DNA of 64,000 bases, taken from NCBI GenBank assembly GCA_036387135.1, contig DASVUH010000021.1:58664-122663 (forward strand), given 5' to 3'. A model generated the notes under the pieces. The model had not been told where the DNA came from and ran no database searches. It saw only the letters and a program-made list of their open reading frames with translations. The position numbers were made by a program, and so were the translations under genes. The stretch is from JALZCH01 sp036387135 (GTDB taxonomy: Bacteria > Acidobacteriota > Blastocatellia > Pyrinomonadales > Pyrinomonadaceae). Every line of letters starts with the position of its first letter. Position 1 is the stretch's first letter. Below are positions 36,201 through 43,437 of the stretch, piece by piece.

Positions 36201-38058
36201 TACACACGCTGGCAGCGTACTGCCCCCGTCACTCGAAGCGGAGAATGCGAAAGCACTAGATTTCCAGAAAAAGAACGCCGCCCTCGGCAGCGAAGACCCG
36301 CGCAAGGGCTGCAAGACATCTCTGCTCATGTCCGCACTTGACGTTAGCGAAGACCCGCACAAGGAGTGCAAGACATCTCTGCTCGGTTTCGGACTTGACA
36401 TTGTGGATATCTTCATGCCGTTGGAATGCTGGCGCTCAGTTGTCACGACCCTCGGCACAACTACCTTAGCCATCCACACCGTTGCGACTGAGCACGAACA
36501 GGCAGGGTTCCCACAAGTGGCGACCTCAACTGGGCAGATTATGACGAACACGACTGGCACCATCATTACCTGCTTGGGCGATGTTGCAAGGGATCAAACG
36601 GCTGGTAAAGTTACCGCGGGCGTGAACGCTGCTCTGTCAGGCATCGGTGCGGTCGCGAGTTGTTGGGGGGAGATAACCTCCGGGGTCAGCAAGGTCGTAG
36701 GCTTCGTTTCCTCGATGGATCCAAATGACAAACTCGGCGCAGAAGGCGTCGGCGCGTCCCGCTACATAGCCGGCGAAGAACCGCTACGCTACGCAGTCTA
36801 CTTCGAGAACAAGCCGGATGCGAGTGCGCCAGCGCAGGATGTGGTCATAACTGACCAACTCGACGCCGCCAAACTGGACTTCGACACCTTCAGTCTCGGT
36901 CTCATCTCCTTCGGCAAAGACAAGCTGATAGTTCCGCCGTCCGGTTTGAGCGAATTCACGAAAGATGTTGACCTTCGCCCGGCAAACAATCTGACCGTGC
37001 GTATCAATGCTAAATTAGACAAAACGACGGGACTTCTGACGTGGCGCTTTACTTCGCTTGACCCGGTGACAATGCAGCCGACCGAAGATCCGCGTGCCGG
37101 ATTCCTTCCGCCGAATGTTACTGGAAATGAAGGTGAGGGACAAGTTCTTTTTACCGTGCGTCCTAAAGAGAATCTCGCAACCGGAACAGAGATTCGGAAC
37201 AAAGCGAAAATTATCTTCGACACTAACGCTCCGATTGATACGCCGGAATGGCTCAACACCATTGATAACTCGAAGCCTGCGAGTCAGGTCGGTTCGCTAT
37301 CGGCGACGCAGAGTTCCGGCAGCTTTACACTCAATTGGTCTGGAACGGATACCGGTTCGGGCATTCAATCCTACAGTATTTTTGTTTCTGAGAACGGCGG
37401 ACCGTTTAACGTCTGGAGGCAGGATACGACGGAGACATCCGGCATCTTCTCCGGTAAAGCGGATACGACTTATGCATTTTACAGCGTGGCTCAGGATAAA
37501 ACGGGAAATAAAGAAAACGCACCGGCGACGGCTGATGCAACAACACTAACGCCACCACCGGCATCAATAACAGGAAAAGTTTCTTACGGCACGGCGCCCG
37601 CAGAGCAAAGCAAGTTTGTCTCAGGTGTAACAGTGAGTGTTGGCGGCGTTAATTCTCCTACGACAAATGCTTCCGGTACTTATTTGCTGCAAAATTTAAC
37701 ACAAGGCGTTAATTACACCGTCATTGCTTCAAAGAGCGGAAACATCAACGGCATCTCTCCGTTTGACGCAACTCTGATTCTTCGTCATATAGCAGCTAAC
37801 GGAACAGGACCGAATGTTTTAAATGCAAATCAACGAATTGCAGCAGATGCTAATGGTGATGGAAGCATCTCTCCATTTGATGCGACACAAATTCTGCGAT
37901 ATGTGGCGGCAGGCAGTCAAAATGCCAACACTGGACAAATTGGTAATTGGAAGTTTACTCCGGCAAATCGCCCGTATGAGCCTTTGAACGGCAATCTGTT
38001 TGATCAGAATTACACGGCAATTCTTGTTGGAGAAATTAGCGGCGATTGGGCTCCTTAA
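33247..38058 (+). CDS. Giant exported SBBP-repeat protein with C-terminal dockerin
   Basis: A 1603-residue surface or secreted protein. An N-terminal membrane segment or uncleaved signal lies at 8-27. A DUF7948-like domain follows at about 75-290 ('LTFEANEGQVDSQVQYI', 'YRDVYPGVNVVYYGN'). Then come seven SBBP propeller repeats (about 295-770; consensus STYLGG...IAVDSSGNAYVTGxT). An IPT/TIG-like region is at about 770-870. A region with two 19-residue tandem repeats follows (about 1015-1052), then 'SMDPNDKLG' and a DUF11-like repeat domain to about 1345. A fibronectin-III-like domain (about 1352-1430), a carboxypeptidase-regulatory-like domain (about 1438-1495) and a dockerin-type pair (1498-1558, 'ADANGDGSISPFDA') end the protein. 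No catalytic site noticed. Probably structural or adhesive; the dockerin implies a cohesin partner elsewhere. Confidence 0.9.
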   Translation: MNWKLIGKYTVLTMVFTLGAFILLNVFNNYSNIETNNKKQIGQTATTITAESKTGTNDKLLEPDPLTKKKIKENYGKLPLTFEANEGQVDSQVQYISRGDGYNLFLTGTEAVIALRAPVKANDTSTAKNEAEPISEEQSVLRMKMVGASAAPRIKGLEPQPGKGNYFLGNDRKKWRTNVNHYARVEYRDVYPGVNVVYYGNQRQLEYDFVVAPGINPDIIKMSFEGAQDLSIDADGDLILRTPGGDIRQHKPIIYQETNGGKQEIAGRYEIKGEREIGFELAPYDTTKPLVIDPVINYSTFLGGYGIDSGHGIAVDSSGNAYVTGFTEASNFPTVNSLPYGDREGEGWSQDAFVTKLNAAGSALVYSTYLGGQSRSSDKGLGIAVDASGNAYVTGYTNSVDFPTMNPFQSALHGYGDAFVTKLNSTGSALVYSTYLGGSHNQEESRSIAIDFAGNAYVTGTTSSTDFPTANPLQPAIIGDPYYGEAFVTKLNPAGSALVYSTFLGGGSYDNGNAVAVDSSGNAYVTGTTYSNDFPTANALQSDCGCSLGNCAGNSAVFITKINPTGSAFVYSTFLGGNGLDEGRDIAVDSAGNAYVTGVTRSNNFPTVNPLQATPTGGGSSFCGNTDGFVSKINPTGSALVYSTYLGLFGVSSIAVDSSGSAYLTGDTDGGIPILDPVQSTYGGNGDAFVSKLNPAGSAFLFSSYLGGSTYDASRSIAVDSSGNAYVTGFTGSDNFPTEKPFQPVFGGGTYNRNQMQDAFVAKINTGNVIMPTPLSISAVTPNRGGNNGSVFVTIHGDGFVQGSTLKLVGAEWTDIAPTRVTIDAQGTMMRAEFNLRGHAPGVRDLTVTTPSGNSISRAQSFTVEAGGAPKLWVDIVGRNEHRPGRPQTFYVVYGNSGNVDIFSVPLWIRGIPKNATVELGNHLTLPPTPAGQEPLDWSKISPIVESPTEKILPLHIPIIRAGQFNTLKITLTVHGSENFNLRAYTHAGSVLPPSLEAENAKALDFQKKNAALGSEDPRKGCKTSLLMSALDVSEDPHKECKTSLLGFGLDIVDIFMPLECWRSVVTTLGTTTLAIHTVATEHEQAGFPQVATSTGQIMTNTTGTIITCLGDVARDQTAGKVTAGVNAALSGIGAVASCWGEITSGVSKVVGFVSSMDPNDKLGAEGVGASRYIAGEEPLRYAVYFENKPDASAPAQDVVITDQLDAAKLDFDTFSLGLISFGKDKLIVPPSGLSEFTKDVDLRPANNLTVRINAKLDKTTGLLTWRFTSLDPVTMQPTEDPRAGFLPPNVTGNEGEGQVLFTVRPKENLATGTEIRNKAKIIFDTNAPIDTPEWLNTIDNSKPASQVGSLSATQSSGSFTLNWSGTDTGSGIQSYSIFVSENGGPFNVWRQDTTETSGIFSGKADTTYAFYSVAQDKTGNKENAPATADATTLTPPPASITGKVSYGTAPAEQSKFVSGVTVSVGGVNSPTTNASGTYLLQNLTQGVNYTVIASKSGNINGISPFDATLILRHIAANGTGPNVLNANQRIAADANGDGSISPFDATQILRYVAAGSQNANTGQIGNWKFTPANRPYEPLNGNLFDQNYTAILVGEISGDWAP
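36289..36402 (+). repeat. 57-bp tandem duplication inside the dockerin protein
   Basis: Two adjacent in-frame units encode SEDPRKGCKTSLLMSALDV and SEDPHKECKTSLLGFGLDI. The nucleotide copies are similar apart from scattered changes. The cysteine-containing unit is unlike the surrounding domains and looks inserted. Confidence 0.85.
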
Positions 38059-38087
38059 CTACACTGGAAAGCGTTAAGCAATTACAA

Positions 38088-38130
38088 AAAAGAAAAGGAA
38101 TTCTCACATTAAAAGAATTCCTTTTCTTTT
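38088..38130 (+). terminator. Terminator of the dockerin protein gene
   Basis: Perfect 17-bp stem (aaaagaaaaggaattct, 38088-38104, with 38114-38130), 9-base loop, T-rich end, 30 bases after the stop. Confidence 0.9.
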
Positions 38131-38204
38131 AAAGATAAATTAAAGATTCCGAAAGAGTGCTCTAGTTATTAATCGAAATCTAATGATAATTTGTGCTGGT
38201 CCAG

Positions 38205-38392
38205 ACAAGCAATGACAACAAGAATAACGGAAAGCGTTGAAGAAACAGTGCGAATATTATTCAAATTGTTCCATCGCCCTTCAAATTCTCCCTTTGCAAA
38301 GCCGTTTCTTCTTCCGAAGCCGATTCTAAATTGAAACGGTCGAGCCTGTTATTCAAAAGAACGTTGCCGAAAATCGTCACGCCGAAAGTTCC
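38205..38392 (-). pseudogene. Frameshifted DUF1772 remnant, copy 1
   Basis: The reverse complement reads 'FGVTIFGNVLLNNRLDRFNL', then a stretch that changes frame at the gaatttgaagg site into 'EGRWNNLNNIRTVSSTLSVI' and 'LVVIACL'. It is clearly homologous, at DNA and protein level, to the C-terminal part of the copy at 39453-39743. It lacks a start, has a frameshift and lacks the N-terminal half, so it is dead. Confidence 0.85.
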
Positions 38393-38452
38393 GAATCATC
38401 CGGTTAGTTTGCTTCAATCAAGCGAGAAAGCGCACGCTGGGCAATCAAATTG

Positions 38453-38490
38453 AAAAGGCGAAATTACCCAACCGAGCAATCTCGCCTTTT
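38453..38490. terminator. Probable bidirectional terminator
   Basis: Stem aaaaggcga (38453-38461) with tcgcctttt (38482-38490), 20-base loop; T-runs on both strands. It lies beyond the 3' end of the membrane protein gene at 38623 (minus) and the giant gene (plus). Confidence 0.65.
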
Positions 38491-38622
38491 TGGTGGCAGT
38501 AGAGAAAATTGCCGTTTTGTTTTAAATCGCCGGACGAGTTATTCCGTTAAGAAATGGCGGCAAACTAGCTTTTCTCCGTGAATCCCGGTTAAAACCTGAT
38601 TTGCGCGTATGCCTTCTTCAAA

Positions 38623-39351
38623 TTACGGAGCCATCCAGTTGACAATGCTGTGCCAAACGGTCGTTTGAGCCAAAACCATTCTAAACGGGAAAGGTAATGC
38701 AATAAAATAAAGCAGCAAAGCAGCGGCAAAAACGCGGTTGAATTTGCCGTGTTTCATCCGAAGCCATGCAAAACAAAGAATTGCAATCAGTCCCGGCACT
38801 CCGAATGTAAACAGCAGCGTATAACTTTCCGGTACAAACGAAACTCTGAACAGCGCGGCGGGCATAAAATTGATCGCCGTCATTAACATCAGCGATTTAT
38901 GTTCGCGCGGACGTTTGCGGTAATAAATTGCGCCCGCAAAATAAATTGCAAACAAAAGCATATCGCCGACCGGAAGAATGAAAAATTCGTGCGAATCGAT
39001 TCCCGGCGGCGCGGAGCTTCTAACGAGCTGAGCATCATACGCCGTCGCCAGCCCGACAATGACGACCAGCGCGGCAAGCGCGATTCCCCCCATTCCCATC
39101 GTCATGTGTAATTTAATATTTTTGGTACGGATCAGAGCGACCTGCGCCACAAAATAAGCGACCCAAACCGACATCACAATGCCGTGCAAGTGAACCAGGG
39201 AGTTTGCAATCGGGCGCGCGTCGGCAAACAGGGAACTGAAATAATAAGATTTAAAATAACCGATAAAAACAATCAGGGGAAAACCGATTGCCGCCGCCAG
39301 AAACAATCCACGATCCGAAGGTCGCCGTATTAAACTTGTATTAATTGCCAT
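38623..39351 (-). CDS. Polytopic membrane protein, unknown
   Basis: A 242-residue protein with about seven hydrophobic helices (residues about 15-35, 48-68, 82-102, 122-142, 152-172, 180-198, 205-235). Histidines occur at helix ends (SLVHLHGIVMSVW, KLHMTMGMGG), a pattern seen in haem- or copper-binding membrane families, but no family is assigned. The ATG at 39351 is chosen because it has a GGAGG site; an upstream in-frame start would add ten residues. It lies between two decayed DUF1772 copies, so the neighbourhood has been rearranged. Confidence 0.7.
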   Translation of the reverse strand: MAINTSLIRRPSDRGLFLAAAIGFPLIVFIGYFKSYYFSSLFADARPIANSLVHLHGIVMSVWVAYFVAQVALIRTKNIKLHMTMGMGGIALAALVVIVGLATAYDAQLVRSSAPPGIDSHEFFILPVGDMLLFAIYFAGAIYYRKRPREHKSLMLMTAINFMPAALFRVSFVPESYTLLFTFGVPGLIAILCFAWLRMKHGKFNRVFAAALLLYFIALPFPFRMVLAQTTVWHSIVNWMAP

Positions 39352-39452
39352 ATAAATTAACCTCCAACTTAAAACGCGCATTTCTGCGCGAAACAGTATC
39401 GCCGAATATATTTTTTCGAGATAAATAAGGATTTAAATCAGAAGGAAGGCAA

Positions 39453-39743
39453 TTAATTTAAACAAGCAATGACAATGAAAATTACGGAAAGAGTTGAAGA
39501 AATGATGCGGATTGTATTCAAATTGTTCCAGCACCTTTCAAAATTCGCTCGTTGCAAAGCTGTTTCTTTTTCGGAAACCGATTCTAAATTAAAACGGTCA
39601 AGCGTGTTATTTAAAGGAACATTGCCGAAAACGGTTAAGCCAAATACTCCAATCAAGTAAATAACAGTTGCCGCAAGCAAACGCACAAAAATATCAGCAA
39701 GGATAAATTCAGCCAACGATTTTGAAACATCTTCGCCTCGCAA
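39453..39743 (-). pseudogene. N-terminally truncated DUF1772 copy 2
   Basis: A 96-residue open frame. It carries the C-terminal two-thirds of the DUF1772 (anthrone-oxygenase-like) membrane family: 'YLIGVFGLTVFGNVPLNNTL', 'RCWNNLNTIRIISSTLSVIF', 'IVIACLN'. The family usually has about 150-160 residues with four helices; the first helix and the conserved N-terminus are missing. The first 20 residues (MRGEDVSKSLAEF...) do not look like the family. It may be translated but is probably a relic. Similar to the fragment at 38205-38392, which implies an old duplication. Confidence 0.65.
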
Positions 39744-39818
39744 TTGCTTTAGTTGAGACTAAGCAACTTTACGAAAAGTCAAAAGTTTTGGGACAAAGAC
39801 GTTTTACCATACGACAAA

Positions 39819-39855
39819 TGCGCTTTTCGCTTTGACGAACGAAAACGCATTTCCA
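39819..39855 (-). other. Hairpin after the radical SAM gene
   Basis: aaatgcgcttttcgctttga pairs with tcgttcgaaaacgcattt-like sequence, with bulges. It is just 3' of the stop at 39865 on the minus strand. The T-run is weak, so its use as a terminator is uncertain. Confidence 0.4.
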
Positions 39856-39864
39856 GAAGATGTT

Positions 39865-41040
39865 TTATTTGATATTGGAAAATTGTTCCTTAACTTGCTG
39901 TTCTGCGAGAATTCTTTGTGTAATTTGATAGAATTTGTAATTTTGCTTTTCGTGAGTCTTCCAAAACTGGTCTCTTGGCGCACAACCGCCATCAAAACTT
40001 TGAGTAATTGAGCGTGCACGTTTCCAAATCTCCGATAAAGATTCTTTGCGATAATCCCCTAGAGCAATTAATACGCCCGGACAATCGTGGACTTTGCCTG
40101 TAATTTTAACAAAAAGCCCTGTTCCGCGAATTGTGCAAGGTATTCCGCCGGCGTAAGGAAATTTTGTGCTATGAGATAATCCAAACTCTTCCAAATCAAT
40201 TTTGGCGAAATCTTCAAAAACCTTAAATTGTTCGTCACGGCTTAAAGCGTCGCTAGCTCCATCGGAGCTTCTGCCTGAAGGTAGATAATTTACAAATAAA
40301 ACAAAGATATTATTTCGTCGGGCGTAGCGATGAATATCCGCAACTTCATCTATATTCTGCTTTGTTATAATCGTATCGAAAGCAAGCCGCGTCGGTTCCG
40401 AATCGGCGAAACCTTCTTTAATAAGTAGTTCAATAACTTTATTTCTTTTTGTCGTGTAACTATCGGCGTTGACGTTTTTGCCGTTTCCACGAACGATTGA
40501 ATTTTGGTACTCGTGATTTCTTAAGCTATTAACTTTTAAAACGACGGTTGCACCTGAATCATAAAGTTTTCGAGTAAAATCTACATTTAAAAGTCGTAAT
40601 GTTCCTTCAGTATAAATAATCGGCGTGATATTTTTTGAAACCATTCGCTCCACAATTCCCCAAAAGTTCGGGTCAATTGTCGGCTCGCCTGCGCCGACAA
40701 AATTTATACTTCGCGTACCGAGTTCCGCTGCTTCGTCAATTAAGGACAAACGCTTTGCCAAAGACAATTCATTTTTCAAACGACGTTTAGATGGATTGTC
40801 AGGATGTTCGGTAAAACAGAAAGAACAATTCCATGGACAAACATTTGAGCCAAGTTCCATTGCGGGATTGAGCATACGTTGATTACGAATTGCTTCCTCC
40901 ACCTGAAAACGCGAAAAATCCCAGCCGCGCATTGTGTACCCAATTCCTTTTGGGCGCAAATCTAATTCAATCGGTAAATTAAATTTTGTCGGAAGTGGAA
41001 TAGTTATCTTTCCTCTTTCAATTCTGACCAATTCTGCCAT
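39865..41040 (-). CDS. Radical SAM protein with SPASM-like C-terminus
   Basis: A 391-residue enzyme. The radical SAM triad is C68, C72 and C75 (NVCPWNCSFCF), followed by a partial TIM barrel with 'NFVGAGEPTIDPNF' (GGEP-like). C-terminal cysteines C302, C320 and C353 (IPCTIRGTG, HDCPGV, GGCAPRD) suggest an auxiliary cluster, as in SPASM/twitch proteins that modify peptides. The start overlaps the upstream XRE-regulator gene by 37 bases and has an AGGAA site inside it, so the two are translationally coupled. The substrate is unknown; no precursor peptide gene was found between 39744 and 42231. Base composition is AT-rich compared with the rest of the window. Confidence 0.85.
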   Translation of the reverse strand: MAELVRIERGKITIPLPTKFNLPIELDLRPKGIGYTMRGWDFSRFQVEEAIRNQRMLNPAMELGSNVCPWNCSFCFTEHPDNPSKRRLKNELSLAKRLSLIDEAAELGTRSINFVGAGEPTIDPNFWGIVERMVSKNITPIIYTEGTLRLLNVDFTRKLYDSGATVVLKVNSLRNHEYQNSIVRGNGKNVNADSYTTKRNKVIELLIKEGFADSEPTRLAFDTIITKQNIDEVADIHRYARRNNIFVLFVNYLPSGRSSDGASDALSRDEQFKVFEDFAKIDLEEFGLSHSTKFPYAGGIPCTIRGTGLFVKITGKVHDCPGVLIALGDYRKESLSEIWKRARSITQSFDGGCAPRDQFWKTHEKQNYKFYQITQRILAEQQVKEQFSNIK

Positions 41041-42047
41041 CTTACAATTCCTTTTCCCAAAAGAGTTTCCAATGCATAGCTTTTATAAGCATCAGATAGT
41101 TCTGTTTTCTCTCTAATGTTTTCCTTTTTGTTTTCCTTTATATTCTCTGGAAGAGTTTTGTTTTCTTCCCAAAATTTGTGAATTGGGTGAAATTGAAGCC
41201 CTACAGCATCAAGATCAAGCGAGAGTTGGCTGCGCTCAATGAAAAAATGTTCATTGTTCGGCGCAGTTACCCATTCAAATATCTGTTTCTGATGAAGATT
41301 TCCTTCAAAATAATTTGCCAAGAAGAGACGCGATTGCAGACCAATTGCAGTAATCATCGGTTCTTTTATTTGGGCTTCATATAGGACAATTTGACCTAAT
41401 CCACCTTTCGAGATTTCTTTCATCATTGAATAAACCTGTCTAACTTTTATAGTCAATTCATATAAATACATATAGGCTTTCAAAGTAACCATTACTTTTG
41501 GATGCTCTAATTGTTTATTCAATTTTGAAATCATTTCTCTTAGGGATTCGGCGGTTCCAAAAGGTTGAAAAAGGGCAAAGCGGAGTCCCTTTTTCACAGC
41601 TTCTCCTGCTCTTTCAGCTAAAACTGGATATGAGCCGCCAATAGTCGCTTGTGGAAAGTCTCTATAATCAACGCACAAAAGGCTTTTGCTATTTGAAAGT
41701 TTTTCAAATAGTTCTTCTGCCTTTTTAATTGAGTATTTATCAACTAAACTTTCTACAACTTCGTGCCGCCCTGTTATTCCCAAATTTTCCTTTATTGACT
41801 CAAATTGAACTTTTTTAAGTTTATCTGTCAAAGTTTTGGCATATTCTTGATCGAATTCCGAGACCTTTTTTACTATTGATTCTATTACATTATCAGTCAA
41901 ACTAGATTTTCCACTTTTAATTCGACTAATTTGCGCTGCGGAAATCCCAATATATTCTGCTTGAGCTGCAACAGTGTTCAGTGCGTCTTCTCCATTTTTT
42001 TGGATTTTATTGAAAATTTCGTTCCAAATCGTATCGAAAGTAGCCAT
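41004..42047 (-). CDS. XRE-type HTH regulator with unknown sensor domain
   Basis: A 347-residue protein. Residues about 23-62 form a Cro/C1-type helix-turn-helix ('GISAAQISRIKSGKSSL'). Residues about 105-300 are a domain not recognised by eye, with 'LLCVDYRDFPQATIGGSYPV' and 'FALFQPFGTAESL'. A lysine/glutamate linker follows (ENIKENKKENIREKTEL), then a C-terminal tail. It starts the two-gene operon with the radical SAM enzyme, overlapping it by 37 bases. A perfect palindrome lies 40 bases upstream of the ATG, so autoregulation is likely. The sensor may bind a nucleotide, peptide or product of the radical SAM enzyme; this is inference. Confidence 0.8.
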   Translation of the reverse strand: MATFDTIWNEIFNKIQKNGEDALNTVAAQAEYIGISAAQISRIKSGKSSLTDNVIESIVKKVSEFDQEYAKTLTDKLKKVQFESIKENLGITGRHEVVESLVDKYSIKKAEELFEKLSNSKSLLCVDYRDFPQATIGGSYPVLAERAGEAVKKGLRFALFQPFGTAESLREMISKLNKQLEHPKVMVTLKAYMYLYELTIKVRQVYSMMKEISKGGLGQIVLYEAQIKEPMITAIGLQSRLFLANYFEGNLHQKQIFEWVTAPNNEHFFIERSQLSLDLDAVGLQFHPIHKFWEENKTLPENIKENKKENIREKTELSDAYKSYALETLLGKGIVRWQNWSELKEER

Positions 42048-42086
42048 TATTTAGGTTTTCCAGAATTGTAACAAAGTGTATTTAAC

Positions 42087-42100
42087 CAACTTTAAAGTTG
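42087..42100. promoter_or_regulatory. Candidate XRE operator caactttaaagttg
   Basis: A perfect 14-bp palindrome located 40 bases upstream of the regulator's ATG (42047, minus strand), with partly symmetric T/A flanks. XRE repressors commonly bind such sites in their own promoter. The binding is inferred. Confidence 0.5.
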
Positions 42101-42176
42101 ATTTAAACAATAAAATATATCATTAGCTCGTTACGGAACTCAAGCTTGATTAACCAAAGGCACAATTGTTGCATTG

Positions 42177-42200
42177 TTACGCAATAACGCAATTGCGTAA
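42177..42200. promoter_or_regulatory. Three adjacent 8-bp half-sites upstream of the CHAP gene
   Basis: ttacgcaa, taacgcaa, ttgcgtaa stand end to end. The first and third are exact reverse complements, and the last two form the palindrome acgcaattgcgt (42187-42198). It ends 31 bases before the CHAP-gene ATG. The TACGCAA core also occurs in the inverted repeat at 5504-5547. Confidence 0.5.
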
Positions 42201-42231
42201 TTCAGAGAAAGTTGAAAGAAAGATTAAAAGT

Positions 42232-43353
42232 ATGAAAAGAATTATCTCCCTAACCTTCGCCCCGGCGTTGGTCTTCGCTTCGGTAATGTTTGTTTTGCAA
42301 ATGGGTTTTGTTTTGCCAGTAACCGCCCAAGTTGTAAAACACGACTTGAATACAGTTATCGAGGAAACGTCCAAACAGAGTTCTGAAATTCTCCCACGAC
42401 CTTTAAAGATGAAAAATCTTCGTCAATTTGCAGAAAAGAATTTTGCGGGAAAATTTGATGAGAACTCGTTGTCAGAAACGATATCCAACGGAAAACCAGC
42501 AATTACGTTCAGTTTCACTAATGGCGAAAAAATCACCGATTCAATATTGATTGATAATGGCGATAATCTGGAATTAAATTCGGACACTTATCCAGTCAAA
42601 TGGAAAGTTACTCCTAATGATTCCAGCGCTGAAAGCAAGGAAGAAACAAATAACTTTGTTGAAAATCTTGCTGCTACAACAATAGTTCCAACTTGTGCCG
42701 GTCTTTCGTCACCCGGCAACCCTTATCCATGCTGTACGGTCAATAACCGAGGCGGTTATGGTAACTGCACTTTCGCGGCTTGGTATCACGCGAATCGTTT
42801 TTGGGGTGTTACGCTTCCAGGTTGGAGCAATGCTGGAACTTGGTTTGATTCCGCTAAGAACGCCCGTTACCCAACGTCTTTGACTCCAGCTTTATACGCA
42901 ATTGCCGTAAGCAGTACGTTGTCCAGCAAAGGTCACGTCGCTTGGGTAATGGAGATTTCAAACAATATGATTTTAGTCTATGAACAGTCATGCGGCTCAA
43001 CTGCTTATGGTGTCCAGCAGAAATGGTATTCAACCACAAGTTTTAACAAAGGATACATTTTAAGTCCTGTTTCAGCACCATCTCCTACAATTTCACTCGC
43101 GACCTCTGGAACTATTTATGCCAGTTCCAACACACAGGCAATTAAGTTCAATGTTTCAAACGTTATTCAAGGCGCACGCGCTGTTGTAATTTTCCCAAGC
43201 GGCGGGCGCGCAACACTAAAAGACTCACAGCTAAGCTTATCAAACGGTGTGCTGACTGCTTATATGACTCTAAATGCTCGCGGTTGGTGGAGCATTCAGG
43301 TATTTAACGAAAATGGTAAATACTCTGGAGTGTATCAATTCTATGTAAATTAG
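42232..43353 (+). CDS. Secreted CHAP-domain amidase/endopeptidase
   Basis: A 373-residue protein. Residues 1-33 form a signal peptide ending VTAQ. A linker domain spans about 40-150. The CHAP (cysteine/histidine amidohydrolase) domain at about 165-270 has C179 in 'GGYGNCTFAAWYHANRFWG', H235 in 'SSKGHVAWVMEI' and an acidic residue soon after. Typical CHAP segments 'PGWSNAGTWFDSAKNARYP' and 'LTPALYAIAV' are clear. A C-terminal beta-sandwich-like domain (about 285-373) may bind the wall. CHAP enzymes cut peptidoglycan peptides. It could be a housekeeping hydrolase or a weapon against neighbours. The start at 42232 fits the signal peptide. The gene is divergent from the XRE regulator, so it may be controlled by it. 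Confidence 0.88.
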   Translation: MKRIISLTFAPALVFASVMFVLQMGFVLPVTAQVVKHDLNTVIEETSKQSSEILPRPLKMKNLRQFAEKNFAGKFDENSLSETISNGKPAITFSFTNGEKITDSILIDNGDNLELNSDTYPVKWKVTPNDSSAESKEETNNFVENLAATTIVPTCAGLSSPGNPYPCCTVNNRGGYGNCTFAAWYHANRFWGVTLPGWSNAGTWFDSAKNARYPTSLTPALYAIAVSSTLSSKGHVAWVMEISNNMILVYEQSCGSTAYGVQQKWYSTTSFNKGYILSPVSAPSPTISLATSGTIYASSNTQAIKFNVSNVIQGARAVVIFPSGGRATLKDSQLSLSNGVLTAYMTLNARGWWSIQVFNENGKYSGVYQFYVN

Positions 43354-43401
43354 GATAACCCCGCTAAAATAGCCCCATCGTTAACGATAGAGCTTAATTT
43401 T

Positions 43402-43437
43402 AAATAAAGCCCGATCATTAGTGATGGGGCTTTATTT
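43402..43437. terminator. Bidirectional terminator, CHAP gene / metH
   Basis: Stem aaataaagccc (43402-43412) with gggctttattt (43427-43437), inner atca/tgat pairing, one G-G mismatch. T/A-rich on both sides. Overlaps the metH stop codon region. Confidence 0.85.

Larger units (their letters stand above)
38059..38622. other. 564-bp non-coding stretch with terminators and a decayed gene
   Basis: Holds the terminator 38088-38130 of the giant gene, the pseudogene fragment 38205-38392, and a second hairpin 38453-38490. Nothing else is recognisable; no intact frame was accepted. Confidence 0.7.

Noticed and set aside
39786..39855. 22-codon basic peptide after the radical SAM gene as possible precursor
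   Set aside because: Lies in a hairpin, lacks a ribosome site and any core/leader features.
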